Below are positions 7,443-14,679 of a DNA stretch of 16,823 nucleotides, in pieces. A model generated the notes under the pieces. That model was not told the origin of the DNA. It ran no database searches and saw only the letters and a program-made list of their open reading frames with translations. A program made the translations under genes and the position numbers. The first letter of the stretch is position 1; each line of letters opens with the position of its first letter. This stretch comes from SKW197 sp049970095 (GTDB lineage: Archaea; Thermoplasmatota; Thermoplasmata; Lutacidiplasmatales; SKW197): positions 1 through 16,823 of the forward strand of contig JBMFNP010000039.1 in NCBI GenBank assembly GCA_049970095.1, read 5' to 3'.

Positions 7443-8186
7443 TCATAATCGCCCATCCTGGACTCTGAAAATCTGCTCTCCAGAGCCAACAAATGTGCCA
7501 TCTGTGAGATAAACTTCAGAGCGGGTTTTGCTCATAAATCTCCATGAAACCATGAATCCATCTAATAGAGGGTTGTTTATCTCTCGCATGCCTACAAGCT
7601 CATTTGCGGATGGTATTACCATAAGGGTTTTTGCGTTTCTGAGCCCGAATTTTTTTCTGAATGCTGCATTCACACATGCAATAAGCCAGCATCTCTGGAC
7701 TTTTGCTTTTCCAAGCCCATCAACAAACTTGAGAGAAGGATGCATATGCCCGCAAACAATTTTTCTGCAATCCTTAATTTGTGCACCTGGATACCTGTGC
7801 CCATGCAAAAATGCAGTGCTCCCTGCTCTGAAACTACCAGTAATTTTCACAAAATCTGGCAGAACATTTTCAATCCCTCCATCATGATTGCCTTTAACCA
7901 CCACAATCTCATCAAAATGGGTTTTAAGTGTCATAAAGAAGCGTGTAATCCCTTTTTTCTCCGCATGTGTGCACCCACCTATTGTGTGCTTCACATCACC
8001 CAGATGCAACAGTTTTTTTACATTCCATGCCCTTGCAATTTCCAAAAGATTGCCTGCAATTCTTTCTGCACAATCTTGCACTACAAAACCAGATTTTCGC
8101 AGATGGTGTTCTATCCCGAAATGTGTATCTCCGATTATCAACATGTTTTTGTGAATTAAAAACGGAGTTCCAAACAGGATTTTCAT
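7443..8186 (-). CDS. Metallophosphoesterase, SbcD/Mre11-related archaeal family
   Basis: The 247-residue protein shows the calcineurin-type metal motifs in order: GDTHFG (19-24), GDVKH (63-67), GNHDG (99-103), HGH (128-130) and GHMHP (146-150). This is enough to bind two metal ions and hydrolyse phosphoesters. Length and motif layout fit the small archaeal SbcD-related phosphoesterases that lack the Mre11 capping domain; the substrate is unknown. The ATG at 8186 overlaps the HMG-CoA reductase stop codon (ATGA), indicating translational coupling. A start at the internal ATG (residue 15, just before LIIGDTHFG) is possible but loses the coupling. The gene ends 12 nt from the DUF835 stop in a convergent arrangement. 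Why a nuclease-like phosphatase is coupled to the mevalonate pathway is unclear and may only reflect gene packing. Confidence 0.85.
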   Translation of the reverse strand: MKILFGTPFLIHKNMLIIGDTHFGIEHHLRKSGFVVQDCAERIAGNLLEIARAWNVKKLLHLGDVKHTIGGCTHAEKKGITRFFMTLKTHFDEIVVVKGNHDGGIENVLPDFVKITGSFRAGSTAFLHGHRYPGAQIKDCRKIVCGHMHPSLKFVDGLGKAKVQRCWLIACVNAAFRKKFGLRNAKTLMVIPSANELVGMREINNPLLDGFMVSWRFMSKTRSEVYLTDGTFVGSGEQIFRVQDGRL

Positions 8187-9472
8187 TTTTTCCTTAATTC
8201 ATCAAGGAGTTCTTTAGCCCTGTCCATGCGAATCTTTCTTTCAGCCACAAGTTTTTCAGCGATAATGTCAATCTCCTCACCCACAGCCCCCACCGACGCA
8301 GCTATGTTTCTTGCATGCAAGCCCATATGCCCCTTCTGGATACCCTCTGTAGCCAGTGCACGTAGCGCTGCAAAATTCTGTGCTAAGCCGACACTTGCCA
8401 TCACCTGTGCAAGTTCTTGTGCGCTCTTTACCCCTAAGATTTTGATTGCAGTCTTTGCAATTGGATGTACTGCAGTTACTCCGCCTACAAGTCCAACAGC
8501 CAGAGGAAGTTCAATTGTGCCTACAAGGTCTCCAGCACTATTTTTCTCATATTTTGTGAGGGGTTTATATGTGCTATGGGCATAGAATGCATAGGAATGT
8601 GCACCTGCCTCAAGCGCCCTGAAATCATTACCAGTAGCGATTGCAACAGCGCTGATACCATTCATTATCCCTTTGTTGTGTGTAGCACATCTGAAGGGAT
8701 CAACCTCTGCAAGTTCATAGGCGTCAAGAATTGCCTCAACCACATCTGTACCAGAAAGTCCCTCTTCTTCCTTTGCAAGCAATTCCTTCTTGAAGATAGC
8801 CCTAGCTCTTGCCAATCTGTAAACTGCAAGGTTTGAGATGATTCTTAGCACAACTTTTCCACCAGTGAGTTTTTCTAAAAATGGTGCCACCGCTTCTGCC
8901 ATTGTATTAACTGCATTTGCACCCATGGCATCTTTTGTGTTCACGAGGAGGTGCATTACCACAAATGTGCCTCTCCTACTTTCAAGAACCCTTACATTAA
9001 TGTCCCTAGCACCACCACCCAGTTTTACAAGCACAGGGTCCTTTTCATTTGCCATTGCAAGAATTTCATCTTTATGCTCAATTATTCGCATTTTCGCACC
9101 ATGAGGATCAGGCACCTTTACAATCTGCACCTGACCAATCATTACGGGTTCTGTTGTTGTAGCAGTAAAACCTCCACCCGCTCTCGCAAGTTTTGCACCG
9201 TGTGAGGCGGCAGCTACCACAGAGGTTTCCTCAATTGCCATGGGCACAAGGTAATCCTTTTCGTTAATTCTGAAATTCACGGCAATTCCTAGCGGTAGAA
9301 TCATGCAACCGACCACATTTTCAATCATCTTGTCCAGCATCTTTATGTCAATTTTTGCAGTGCTGGAAATAAGTTCCAGTTCGTTTGCATCAAGGTTTGC
9401 AAATTCCTTAACAAATGCCAGCCGTTGTTTCACATCCATTTTGTAAAATCCAGAGATTTCCGATGATTTCAT
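8183..9472 (-). CDS. hmgA: Hydroxymethylglutaryl-CoA reductase, class II
   Basis: This enzyme reduces HMG-CoA to mevalonate, the committed step to archaeal isoprenoid lipids. The 429-residue protein aligns closely with class II (Pseudomonas mevalonii-type) enzymes: ENVVG (51-55), catalytic Glu in IEETS (81-82), DAMGANAVNTMAEAVAP, catalytic Lys in ATHNKGIMNG (K267, N271), Asp in ATGNDFRALEAGAH (D283) and His in GLHARN (H386). Class II enzymes are found in several archaea, including Thermoplasmata, where the role is taken to be biosynthetic. The start at ATG 9472 is chosen over the ATG at 9535: the family begins ten or so residues before the xFxxL...RL motif, K267 and D283 then fall at the usual numbers, and the longer form would overlap the oxidoreductase gene. 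ATG 9478 is an alternative. A TATA-like CTTTTATCTC (9510-9501) would give a very short leader. Confidence 0.93.
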   Translation of the reverse strand: MKSSEISGFYKMDVKQRLAFVKEFANLDANELELISSTAKIDIKMLDKMIENVVGCMILPLGIAVNFRINEKDYLVPMAIEETSVVAAASHGAKLARAGGGFTATTTEPVMIGQVQIVKVPDPHGAKMRIIEHKDEILAMANEKDPVLVKLGGGARDINVRVLESRRGTFVVMHLLVNTKDAMGANAVNTMAEAVAPFLEKLTGGKVVLRIISNLAVYRLARARAIFKKELLAKEEEGLSGTDVVEAILDAYELAEVDPFRCATHNKGIMNGISAVAIATGNDFRALEAGAHSYAFYAHSTYKPLTKYEKNSAGDLVGTIELPLAVGLVGGVTAVHPIAKTAIKILGVKSAQELAQVMASVGLAQNFAALRALATEGIQKGHMGLHARNIAASVGAVGEEIDIIAEKLVAERKIRMDRAKELLDELRKK

Positions 9473-9500
9473 ATGCATCACAGAAAGATTATAGAAAGGA

Positions 9501-9510
9501 GAGATAAAAG
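9501..9510 (-). promoter_or_regulatory. Possible TATA box for HMG-CoA reductase
   Basis: CTTTTATCTC on the minus strand lies in the 52-nt gap after the oxidoreductase stop, about 33 nt before the chosen start. It suggests that the reductase and phosphoesterase pair can be transcribed separately from the oxidoreductase. Confidence 0.35.
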
Positions 9511-9524
9511 ATTTGGGGTTGTGT

Positions 9525-11645
9525 TTACTCTCCATTTTGCTGTTTCTTTACTAGCTCCACAACATCTGGGTAGTCAATCCCGAGTTCCTTCAGTTTTTCC
9601 AGTGTAGGCACTCCGTTTTTATTCCAACCTCGCCTTAAATAAACAGCATCACAGAGTTTTTGGTACTGCGCCATTCTATGATTTCTGAGAAATTTTATTT
9701 TTTCCTCTGTACTCAGATTTTCAGGGGCATATCCAAGTTCCTTAATTTGTGCATCATATCTTTCTTTCCTGCTTTCATATTCTTCCCTGGTTACTGGTCC
9801 CACAGAACGATATGGGGGCTGATCATCCTTTCTCGTGCCAAATCCCATGCGGAGATTGAAAATTCTCTGGAAGTTATACACAACTTCACTCATCTTTATC
9901 ATCTCATCCGCATTCACCTTTCTTCCAGTCACTGCTGAGAAATATTTTGCATAGCTCTCCACATGTTTCATTACCTTTGCTGGCTCCTTCGTCTGTGCGT
10001 TATCCTCTGGCACCACATCGTTCCATGGAAGCTTACACAATCCGTTCAAACTGAACCAGGTTCTCCACATCGGGAACCAGTAAAGCGCCTCCGCCTTCTG
10101 CTCAAATGTGGGCATGAGTTTTTTCACCATATCCAGGAATATGAGCCATGCCTCATCATGCTGTGGTCCTTTCAATGCAAGTGCATACCCGCCCTGCTGT
10201 GCCAGACTTTCCTTTGTCACATACTCGGAATATTCCAGTCCTTTCACTTCCATCCCAATATCATTCATGAGTTCTCTGTTTGCTCCGAATTTTGCAAAAT
10301 ACTCTTTCAATCTCCGCACACCCATACCTATCATGACCCCAAATCCTTTACCCTCTGCCATCTGGTGCAGGATTTCCAGCATTGCTTCTTTGTTTCCGAA
10401 TTTCAGTTCAATGCCTTGCGTTACTTTCCTATCAATCAAGCCCCTTTCATAGCACTCCATTGCGAATGCAAGTGTAGTGCCAAAAGAAATGGTGTCCACG
10501 CCATATGTGTCGCAGTAGAAATTCCCCTCAATCACCGCCTCAATATCAAAGATTCCGCAATTTGAACCAATGCCTGCAATAGTTTCGTACTCAGGGCCAT
10601 CTACAAGTACTGGCTTACCTGCATACTTTCCAGTTTTTGGTACGAAATTGTTTACATGGTGGGAGCATGAGAGCGCACATCCAATCCAGCATGAATCATT
10701 ATTCCTGTTCTTTCCAAAATATTTTCTGAACTCCTTTGCATAAAGGTTCTTTGCATCTGGGTGTGAACCATACTGGTAATTGTGCACCGGCAGCAAATCA
10801 AAGTCATTCATTATGCTCACAAGATGTGTAGTGCCCACTTCACGCATCTGGTTCTGCTTCGGATCAAGTTCTATGATTTCTGAGGAATGGTACTTTCCTG
10901 CTTCAATGAGCAGTTGCATGTCTGCAGGATTGTTAGATTTCACACTCACATCTGAACATTTTACCACAATTGCAAGAATCTTTTTGTGGCGAAGTACTGT
11001 GCCAGTGCCCCCTCTGCCCGCCTGTTTCACCCTCACCTTATTAAGCACATTATCATACCATGAAAAATTTAGGCATCCATAGAGAATGTGCTTTGCTGCG
11101 CTTCCGCTGGATACAACACTCACACTCTTCCTGTTGTTGCCTCCATACTTTTCTGTGAGGGTTTCTGCAAGAAGGTGTGTATCCTCAGGGAGCCCTGCAG
11201 CATCCTGGATTTCCACATATCCTTCATCACCATTCACAAAAATCACACATTCATTTTTCGCAATGCCATTTATACACAATGCATCAAATCCTGCAAATTT
11301 GAGATAGGGACCAAAGTATCCACCAACATTTGAGTCAATAAATGTCTCTGTTAGCGGAGAGATTGTTGCAGCAATGGATTTACCTGAACCAGGATATATT
11401 GTTGTGCCTCCAAGGGGGCCAGAAGAAATACAGAGGCAATTCTCTGGATCATTCCACTTCACTTTCTTCTCTTTTGGAAGCGCATGCCACATCAGATAAA
11501 GACAGAAACCCCTGCCTCCGATAAACTTGTTTTTCATCTCCTCAGACAAGGGATGCTCTTCAATTTTTTCCGTGGTAAGGTTAATGTGCAATGTTCTTCC
11601 TGCATAACCTCTCATCACTGGTTTTTTTTCGTACACATATTTCAT
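9525..11645 (-). CDS. Aldehyde:ferredoxin oxidoreductase family tungsten/molybdopterin enzyme
   Basis: Enzymes of this family oxidise aldehydes to acids with ferredoxin, using a bis-pterin tungsten cofactor and a [4Fe-4S] cluster. The N-terminal family signature is present: MRGYAGRTLHINLTTEKI (from residue 11), FIGGRGFCLYL (41-51), SGPLGGTTIYPGSGKS (75-90) and the AGRGGTGTVLRHKKI loop (209-223). Cluster cysteines are C319, C323 and C327 in CWIGCALSC, plus C537 in NGLCKLPW. The first spacing is C-x3-C rather than the C-x2-C usual in the AOR and FOR subfamilies. The length of ~706 residues is somewhat above the ~600-650 typical of characterised members, so the substrate cannot be assigned. The start at ATG 11645 is preferred: a TATA box (11685-11677) lies ~35 nt upstream and a GTGATTG-like site precedes it. 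Earlier in-frame ATGs lie before the promoter; ATG 11615 is an alternative. Confidence 0.88.
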   Translation of the reverse strand: MKYVYEKKPVMRGYAGRTLHINLTTEKIEEHPLSEEMKNKFIGGRGFCLYLMWHALPKEKKVKWNDPENCLCISSGPLGGTTIYPGSGKSIAATISPLTETFIDSNVGGYFGPYLKFAGFDALCINGIAKNECVIFVNGDEGYVEIQDAAGLPEDTHLLAETLTEKYGGNNRKSVSVVSSGSAAKHILYGCLNFSWYDNVLNKVRVKQAGRGGTGTVLRHKKILAIVVKCSDVSVKSNNPADMQLLIEAGKYHSSEIIELDPKQNQMREVGTTHLVSIMNDFDLLPVHNYQYGSHPDAKNLYAKEFRKYFGKNRNNDSCWIGCALSCSHHVNNFVPKTGKYAGKPVLVDGPEYETIAGIGSNCGIFDIEAVIEGNFYCDTYGVDTISFGTTLAFAMECYERGLIDRKVTQGIELKFGNKEAMLEILHQMAEGKGFGVMIGMGVRRLKEYFAKFGANRELMNDIGMEVKGLEYSEYVTKESLAQQGGYALALKGPQHDEAWLIFLDMVKKLMPTFEQKAEALYWFPMWRTWFSLNGLCKLPWNDVVPEDNAQTKEPAKVMKHVESYAKYFSAVTGRKVNADEMIKMSEVVYNFQRIFNLRMGFGTRKDDQPPYRSVGPVTREEYESRKERYDAQIKELGYAPENLSTEEKIKFLRNHRMAQYQKLCDAVYLRRGWNKNGVPTLEKLKELGIDYPDVVELVKKQQNGE

Positions 11646-11650
11646 AACAA

Positions 11651-11665
11651 TCACAATAGTTGTGA
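11651..11665. promoter_or_regulatory. Dyad operator candidate at the oxidoreductase transcription start
   Basis: TCACAA-TAG-TTGTGA is a perfect 6-bp dyad with a 3-nt centre. It sits between the TATA box (11685-11677) and the ATG (11645), over the predicted transcription start near 11655. In archaea, sites placed here commonly block polymerase recruitment. The cognate regulator is unknown. Confidence 0.45.
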
Positions 11666-11676
11666 ATAAAGGGGGT

Positions 11677-11685
11677 GATATAAAG
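11677..11685 (-). promoter_or_regulatory. TATA box for the oxidoreductase gene
   Basis: CTTTATATC on the minus strand is a good archaeal TATA element. It predicts a leader of about 10 nt before the ATG at 11645. Confidence 0.55.
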
Positions 11686-11749
11686 ATTATTGGAGAGTAG
11701 GGGAACCTTAACTTTGGTGGATAAGATTCTGTGCCTCTCGCAATCAAAA

Positions 11750-11759
11750 TTTTTAAATA
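11750..11759 (+). promoter_or_regulatory. TATA box for the PRC-barrel/ATPase transcript
   Basis: TTTTTAAATA lies ~37 nt upstream of the PRC-barrel ATG (11792), predicting a start near 11780 and a leader of about 10 nt. Confidence 0.5.
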
Positions 11760-11767
11760 CACTCATG

Positions 11768-11789
11768 TAATCCCGCACATCAGGGATTA
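11768..11789. promoter_or_regulatory. 7-bp dyad overlapping the PRC-barrel transcription and translation start region
   Basis: TAATCCC (11768-11774) and GGGATTA (11783-11789) are perfect reverse complements separated by 8 nt. The dyad spans the predicted transcription start, and its right arm ends 2 nt before the ATG. It is either an operator for a dimeric regulator or, if transcribed, a hairpin over the ribosome site. Its sequence is unrelated to the dyad at 11651-11665. Confidence 0.45.
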
Positions 11790-11791
11790 GT

Positions 11792-12037
11792 ATGAAGAAA
11801 TTCATAACAGAACTCAGGGGAAAAACTGTAATGACGAACGATGGCCAGATTCTCGGTGTGGTGGACAACTTTGTAGTGGATTCAATGACTGGTGAAATTG
11901 AACATATGCTCGTAGTACCTGCAGAAGAACTGGATACAAGGACATTCAAACTGGATAACCAGAATAGAATCATCCTCCCATTCAAATCCATGAGAGCGGT
12001 GAAAGATGTCATTGTAATGGACCTTGGCACCCAATAA
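11792..12037 (+). CDS. PRC-barrel domain protein
   Basis: The 81-residue protein is a single PRC-barrel: LRGKTVMTNDGQILGVVDNFVVDSMTGEIEHMLVVP, then KLDNQNRIILPFKSMRAVKDVIVMDL. The G-x-V-x-D pattern, the acidic turn and the IPFxxxxAVKDxIVV ending are typical of the archaeal PRC-barrel family. These small proteins are widespread in Euryarchaeota; a role in RNA processing or in protein-protein contact has been suggested for the fold, but no reaction is known. It is the first gene of a probable two-gene unit with the ATPase 23 nt downstream. The start at ATG 11792 is the only reasonable one. Confidence 0.85.
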   Translation: MKKFITELRGKTVMTNDGQILGVVDNFVVDSMTGEIEHMLVVPAEELDTRTFKLDNQNRIILPFKSMRAVKDVIVMDLGTQ

Positions 12038-12060
12038 AACCCCAACCCACCTGTGATTTC

Positions 12061-12780
12061 ATGCAAAAAACTGTAAAACGAGTAAAAACATTCATAGAAG
12101 GATTTGATGAAAAGTTAAATGGAGGTATCCCTGTAAAGAATGTCGTACTCATAGCAGGTGAGCCAGGCACACTGAAAAGCACAATTGCCTTCTATATTCT
12201 CTACCATAACGCTCTAAACGAATTCATTCCTGGCGTTTACATTACACTGGAACAGGGAAGGGAGAGTATACTTTCCAACATGGAAGGACTTGGACTGGAT
12301 TATTCAAGGGTAGATAAAAGATTGAGTGTGGTTGACCTTGGGATGATAAGGAAGCACATTGAGAACCTCGGAGAGAGTACATGGATGGAAATATTCAAAA
12401 TGTATGCGGACAATCTTAAAGCCACAACAGATTACCAGTTGTTTGTCATTGATTCTCTACCAGTTCTTGAGATGCTTGCAGAATTGAAAAATCCCAGAAA
12501 TGAACTCTTCCATTTCTTTGAATGGTTGCGTGATCTAGATGTAACCACATTTGTGATTACTGAGATGAAACCAAATTCGTTAGAATACTGTCATTTTGGA
12601 GAGGATTTTCTGGCTGATGGAATCCTGCATGTTAAGATGGAACAGGTAGATGAGGTAACAGTTCAGCGAAGAATAAGATGCGTGAAGATGCGAAATACAG
12701 GTCACAGCACAAATTTCTATACATTGATGCTTGAGAACGGAGTTCTTCAGGTTACACGGGTTCTTTCTGAAAAAACCTGA
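12061..12780 (+). CDS. RecA-superfamily (KaiC-like) ATPase with variant Walker A
   Basis: The 239-residue single-domain protein begins with the KaiC/RadA-like lead-in TFIEGFDEKLNGGIPVKNVVLIAGEPGTLKS. The Walker A motif (33-41, GEPGTLKST) has Leu where a Gly normally precedes the Lys. The Lys and Ser that contact phosphate are kept. The strand carrying Glu (GVYITLEQ, ~58-65) and Walker B (YQLFVIDSLPVL, D131) are present, as is a later VITEMK strand. Such stand-alone archaeal RecA-like ATPases are usually annotated as signalling ATPases; their partners are mostly unknown. The second RecA/KaiC domain and the gas-vesicle GvpD features are absent. A GTGAT site lies just before the ATG. The gene is co-directional with the PRC-barrel gene (23-nt gap), with tRNA-Pro 26 nt after its stop. 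Confidence 0.8.
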   Translation: MQKTVKRVKTFIEGFDEKLNGGIPVKNVVLIAGEPGTLKSTIAFYILYHNALNEFIPGVYITLEQGRESILSNMEGLGLDYSRVDKRLSVVDLGMIRKHIENLGESTWMEIFKMYADNLKATTDYQLFVIDSLPVLEMLAELKNPRNELFHFFEWLRDLDVTTFVITEMKPNSLEYCHFGEDFLADGILHVKMEQVDEVTVQRRIRCVKMRNTGHSTNFYTLMLENGVLQVTRVLSEKT

Positions 12781-12806
12781 GTATTGGGTGCATCAAAATT
12801 CTATCA

Positions 12807-12881
12807 GGGTCTGTGGGGTAGTTTGGCCTATCCTCCGTGGTTCGGGACCACGGGACTGCGGTTCAAATCCGCACAGACCCA
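12807..12881 (+). tRNA. tRNA-Pro (anticodon CGG)
   Basis: A full cloverleaf can be drawn. The acceptor GGGTCTG pairs with CAGACCC (12874-12880), with discriminator A 12881. The D arm carries conserved A14 and G18G19. The anticodon stem CGTGG/CCACG encloses the loop TTCGGGA, giving CGG with G37 as is usual for proline. The T stem TGCGG/CCGCA encloses TTCAAAT. CCA is not encoded (CCT follows the discriminator). No intron is present. No strong TATA box is visible at about -30, so it may be read through from the ATPase gene. It ends 7 nt from the stop of the convergent DUF2070 gene. Confidence 0.93.
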
Positions 12882-12888
12882 CCTATTC

Positions 12889-14679
12889 CTACAATAACAG
12901 GTACATCAGAAGAAGTGAGAGAAATGTGGGAAGCAGATACATTGCAACAAGTATCGGCCAGATGAGCAAATAAGTGGTATTCATCACAGTCGCAAGTCTG
13001 GGTGCAGTCTCATGCCCAAACACCCTTACATTTTTCAGAATTCCTGCGTTTCCACCTGCCTCTGCCTCCTCCATTTTTGACATTGCCTTTTCTACGACAC
13101 CCCTTACCCTTTTTATCAACTTCTCCTCGGGAATTTTCTTACCTATCGGGTTAAAACCACCTATTGTGGCATTCACTATATGGTTGTCTGTGGTAAGCAC
13201 CTCTGCATCAGTAACAATGTTCTCTATGCTCTTCAGGATTTTCTCCCGCAATCCAGGTACCATGTTATTCCCATCAATAAGTACATAGGCATTGGACTTT
13301 CCATTGCATTCCACACACAGCACCTGAATTCCTTGGGGTCCAATTCCCTCATCAATTGTAAAACCAGAATCTTCTGCATATCCCACTTTTATTTTCCCCT
13401 TTTTCTCACCTGCAAGTTTTACTGCCTTCTCCACATTTGCTAGGAGGTTTTCTGCCCTCTCCATGCCCATCCGCACCGCACCACTTCCTTTCACAAGACA
13501 GTTATGTGCATCTATAAAAATTACATTTTCTGCATATCTCTGGGCAATCCGTATTGCGTGCAGTCCAGTAGAATAATCAATGTCATCCGTGGGAAAAGGG
13601 GCAGATGTAGCCACAACCACCACAGTATTGCCAAAATACTGGGCACAGACGGAAAAATTATTCTCATTCACACGAACAAATTCACTACCTTCTTTTCCAT
13701 AAAAAATATTTTTCGCAAGTTTTTCAGCAAATTTTGCTATTTTAACGCATTCTTCAGTTGTAGAAAGATTGAAATCATGTGTGGCTGAACCATGGGGCAC
13801 CATAATGTGTTTCCAACCCTTTATTTCGTTTTTAACCTTTCTGGGTAAATCTCCACCACCAATCATGGAAAACGGACCCGGGTGCACCGCAGGTACCACC
13901 ACCAGCAGACTTTTATTTCTGGTTTTTATTCCCAGAACACCTGCATAAACATTCATATCAGAAGAAATCGTGTAGAAGAATTTTTCAACTTCTGTTGCGG
14001 ATTCCACACTTTTATCTGTGAGGTGGTCAAGAACAGGTTTAACAAGTGTTCCTGCCTTTGCGCCAAAAAATCTTTTCATTGGAGCACTCACAACTTCCAT
14101 AAATATTATGCTGGCAAGCAGAAAGAGTGCCATGGAGATTGCAAAAACAAAAATATGTTCGGTGTGAGAGGGGATAATAAGAAATACAGCAATAGCGGAG
14201 ATAAGGGTGTGAAGAATGGAGACAGGTAATGCCCTGATGTGGGAAGGGATGGCAATTGCATATATCACAAAGTGCTGGAAAAATCCAATACTGGCTATAC
14301 TCACATAGAGTGCATACATCATTTTCACGCCCAGGAAGAGGGACATTATTCGCCAGAGCAATCCAAAGAAAACAGGAAATAGAAGTGAAAGAAGGCAAAG
14401 AAGAAAACTCCTTCTCAGATACATTTTTCCGCCTTCTGCTGCAACCAGTAATCTTATAAGGATTGCAGAAACAATTGCAGGTAACCCGAAAATAGCAATT
14501 CCCCAGAACCATGCATTTTTGTCAGGATAGAAGAACAGAAAACCTAGAAGCACAGACACACAAAGGATCACAGGTGCAGTGTAAAGCGGATTCGGAGAGG
14601 TAAACAAATATTTTGAGAATTTTGCAGTTTCCTCCATACTTTCCTGAAAATTAAGGGCTTTTCCAAAATCTATTTTCAT
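12889..14679 (-). CDS. DUF2070 family multi-pass membrane protein
   Basis: The 596-residue protein has about six hydrophobic helices in residues ~33-198. A large soluble domain follows (~205-560), then one or two C-terminal helices (~570-596). The soluble part carries conserved-looking polar motifs: HPGPF (266-270), PHGSATHD (295-302), IDAHN (389-393), EGIGPQGIQ and TTDNH (496-500). The His/Asp-rich set would suit a metal-dependent hydrolase, but this is inference; no reaction is known for DUF2070. The family is essentially archaeal. The start at ATG 14679 overlaps the GGGP synthase stop as ATGA, with GCGGTGA 7 nt upstream. The ATG at 14685 is too close to that site. It is the last gene of the UbiA, GGGP synthase, DUF2070 unit, which suggests a task in membrane lipid or envelope biogenesis. 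Confidence 0.85.
   Translation of the reverse strand: MKIDFGKALNFQESMEETAKFSKYLFTSPNPLYTAPVILCVSVLLGFLFFYPDKNAWFWGIAIFGLPAIVSAILIRLLVAAEGGKMYLRRSFLLCLLSLLFPVFFGLLWRIMSLFLGVKMMYALYVSIASIGFFQHFVIYAIAIPSHIRALPVSILHTLISAIAVFLIIPSHTEHIFVFAISMALFLLASIIFMEVVSAPMKRFFGAKAGTLVKPVLDHLTDKSVESATEVEKFFYTISSDMNVYAGVLGIKTRNKSLLVVVPAVHPGPFSMIGGGDLPRKVKNEIKGWKHIMVPHGSATHDFNLSTTEECVKIAKFAEKLAKNIFYGKEGSEFVRVNENNFSVCAQYFGNTVVVVATSAPFPTDDIDYSTGLHAIRIAQRYAENVIFIDAHNCLVKGSGAVRMGMERAENLLANVEKAVKLAGEKKGKIKVGYAEDSGFTIDEGIGPQGIQVLCVECNGKSNAYVLIDGNNMVPGLREKILKSIENIVTDAEVLTTDNHIVNATIGGFNPIGKKIPEEKLIKRVRGVVEKAMSKMEEAEAGGNAGILKNVRVFGHETAPRLATVMNTTYLLIWPILVAMYLLPTFLSLLLMYLLL

Noticed and set aside
9473..9535. Longer N-terminus for HMG-CoA reductase (ATG 9535)
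   Set aside because: It overlaps the oxidoreductase stop and adds 21 residues not found in class II enzymes, and a TATA-like element lies inside it.
9963..10565. A 200-codon plus-strand frame inside the oxidoreductase gene
   Set aside because: It is antisense to a clearly conserved gene, Cys/His-rich by composition only, with no promoter or ribosome site.
11646..11762. Longer N-terminus for the oxidoreductase (ATG 11762)
   Set aside because: It would span the TATA box and the dyad, and the family's N-terminal signature begins after the ATG at 11645.
12807..12881. Possible intron in the tRNA
   Set aside because: The cloverleaf closes perfectly with a 7-nt anticodon loop and no inserted sequence.
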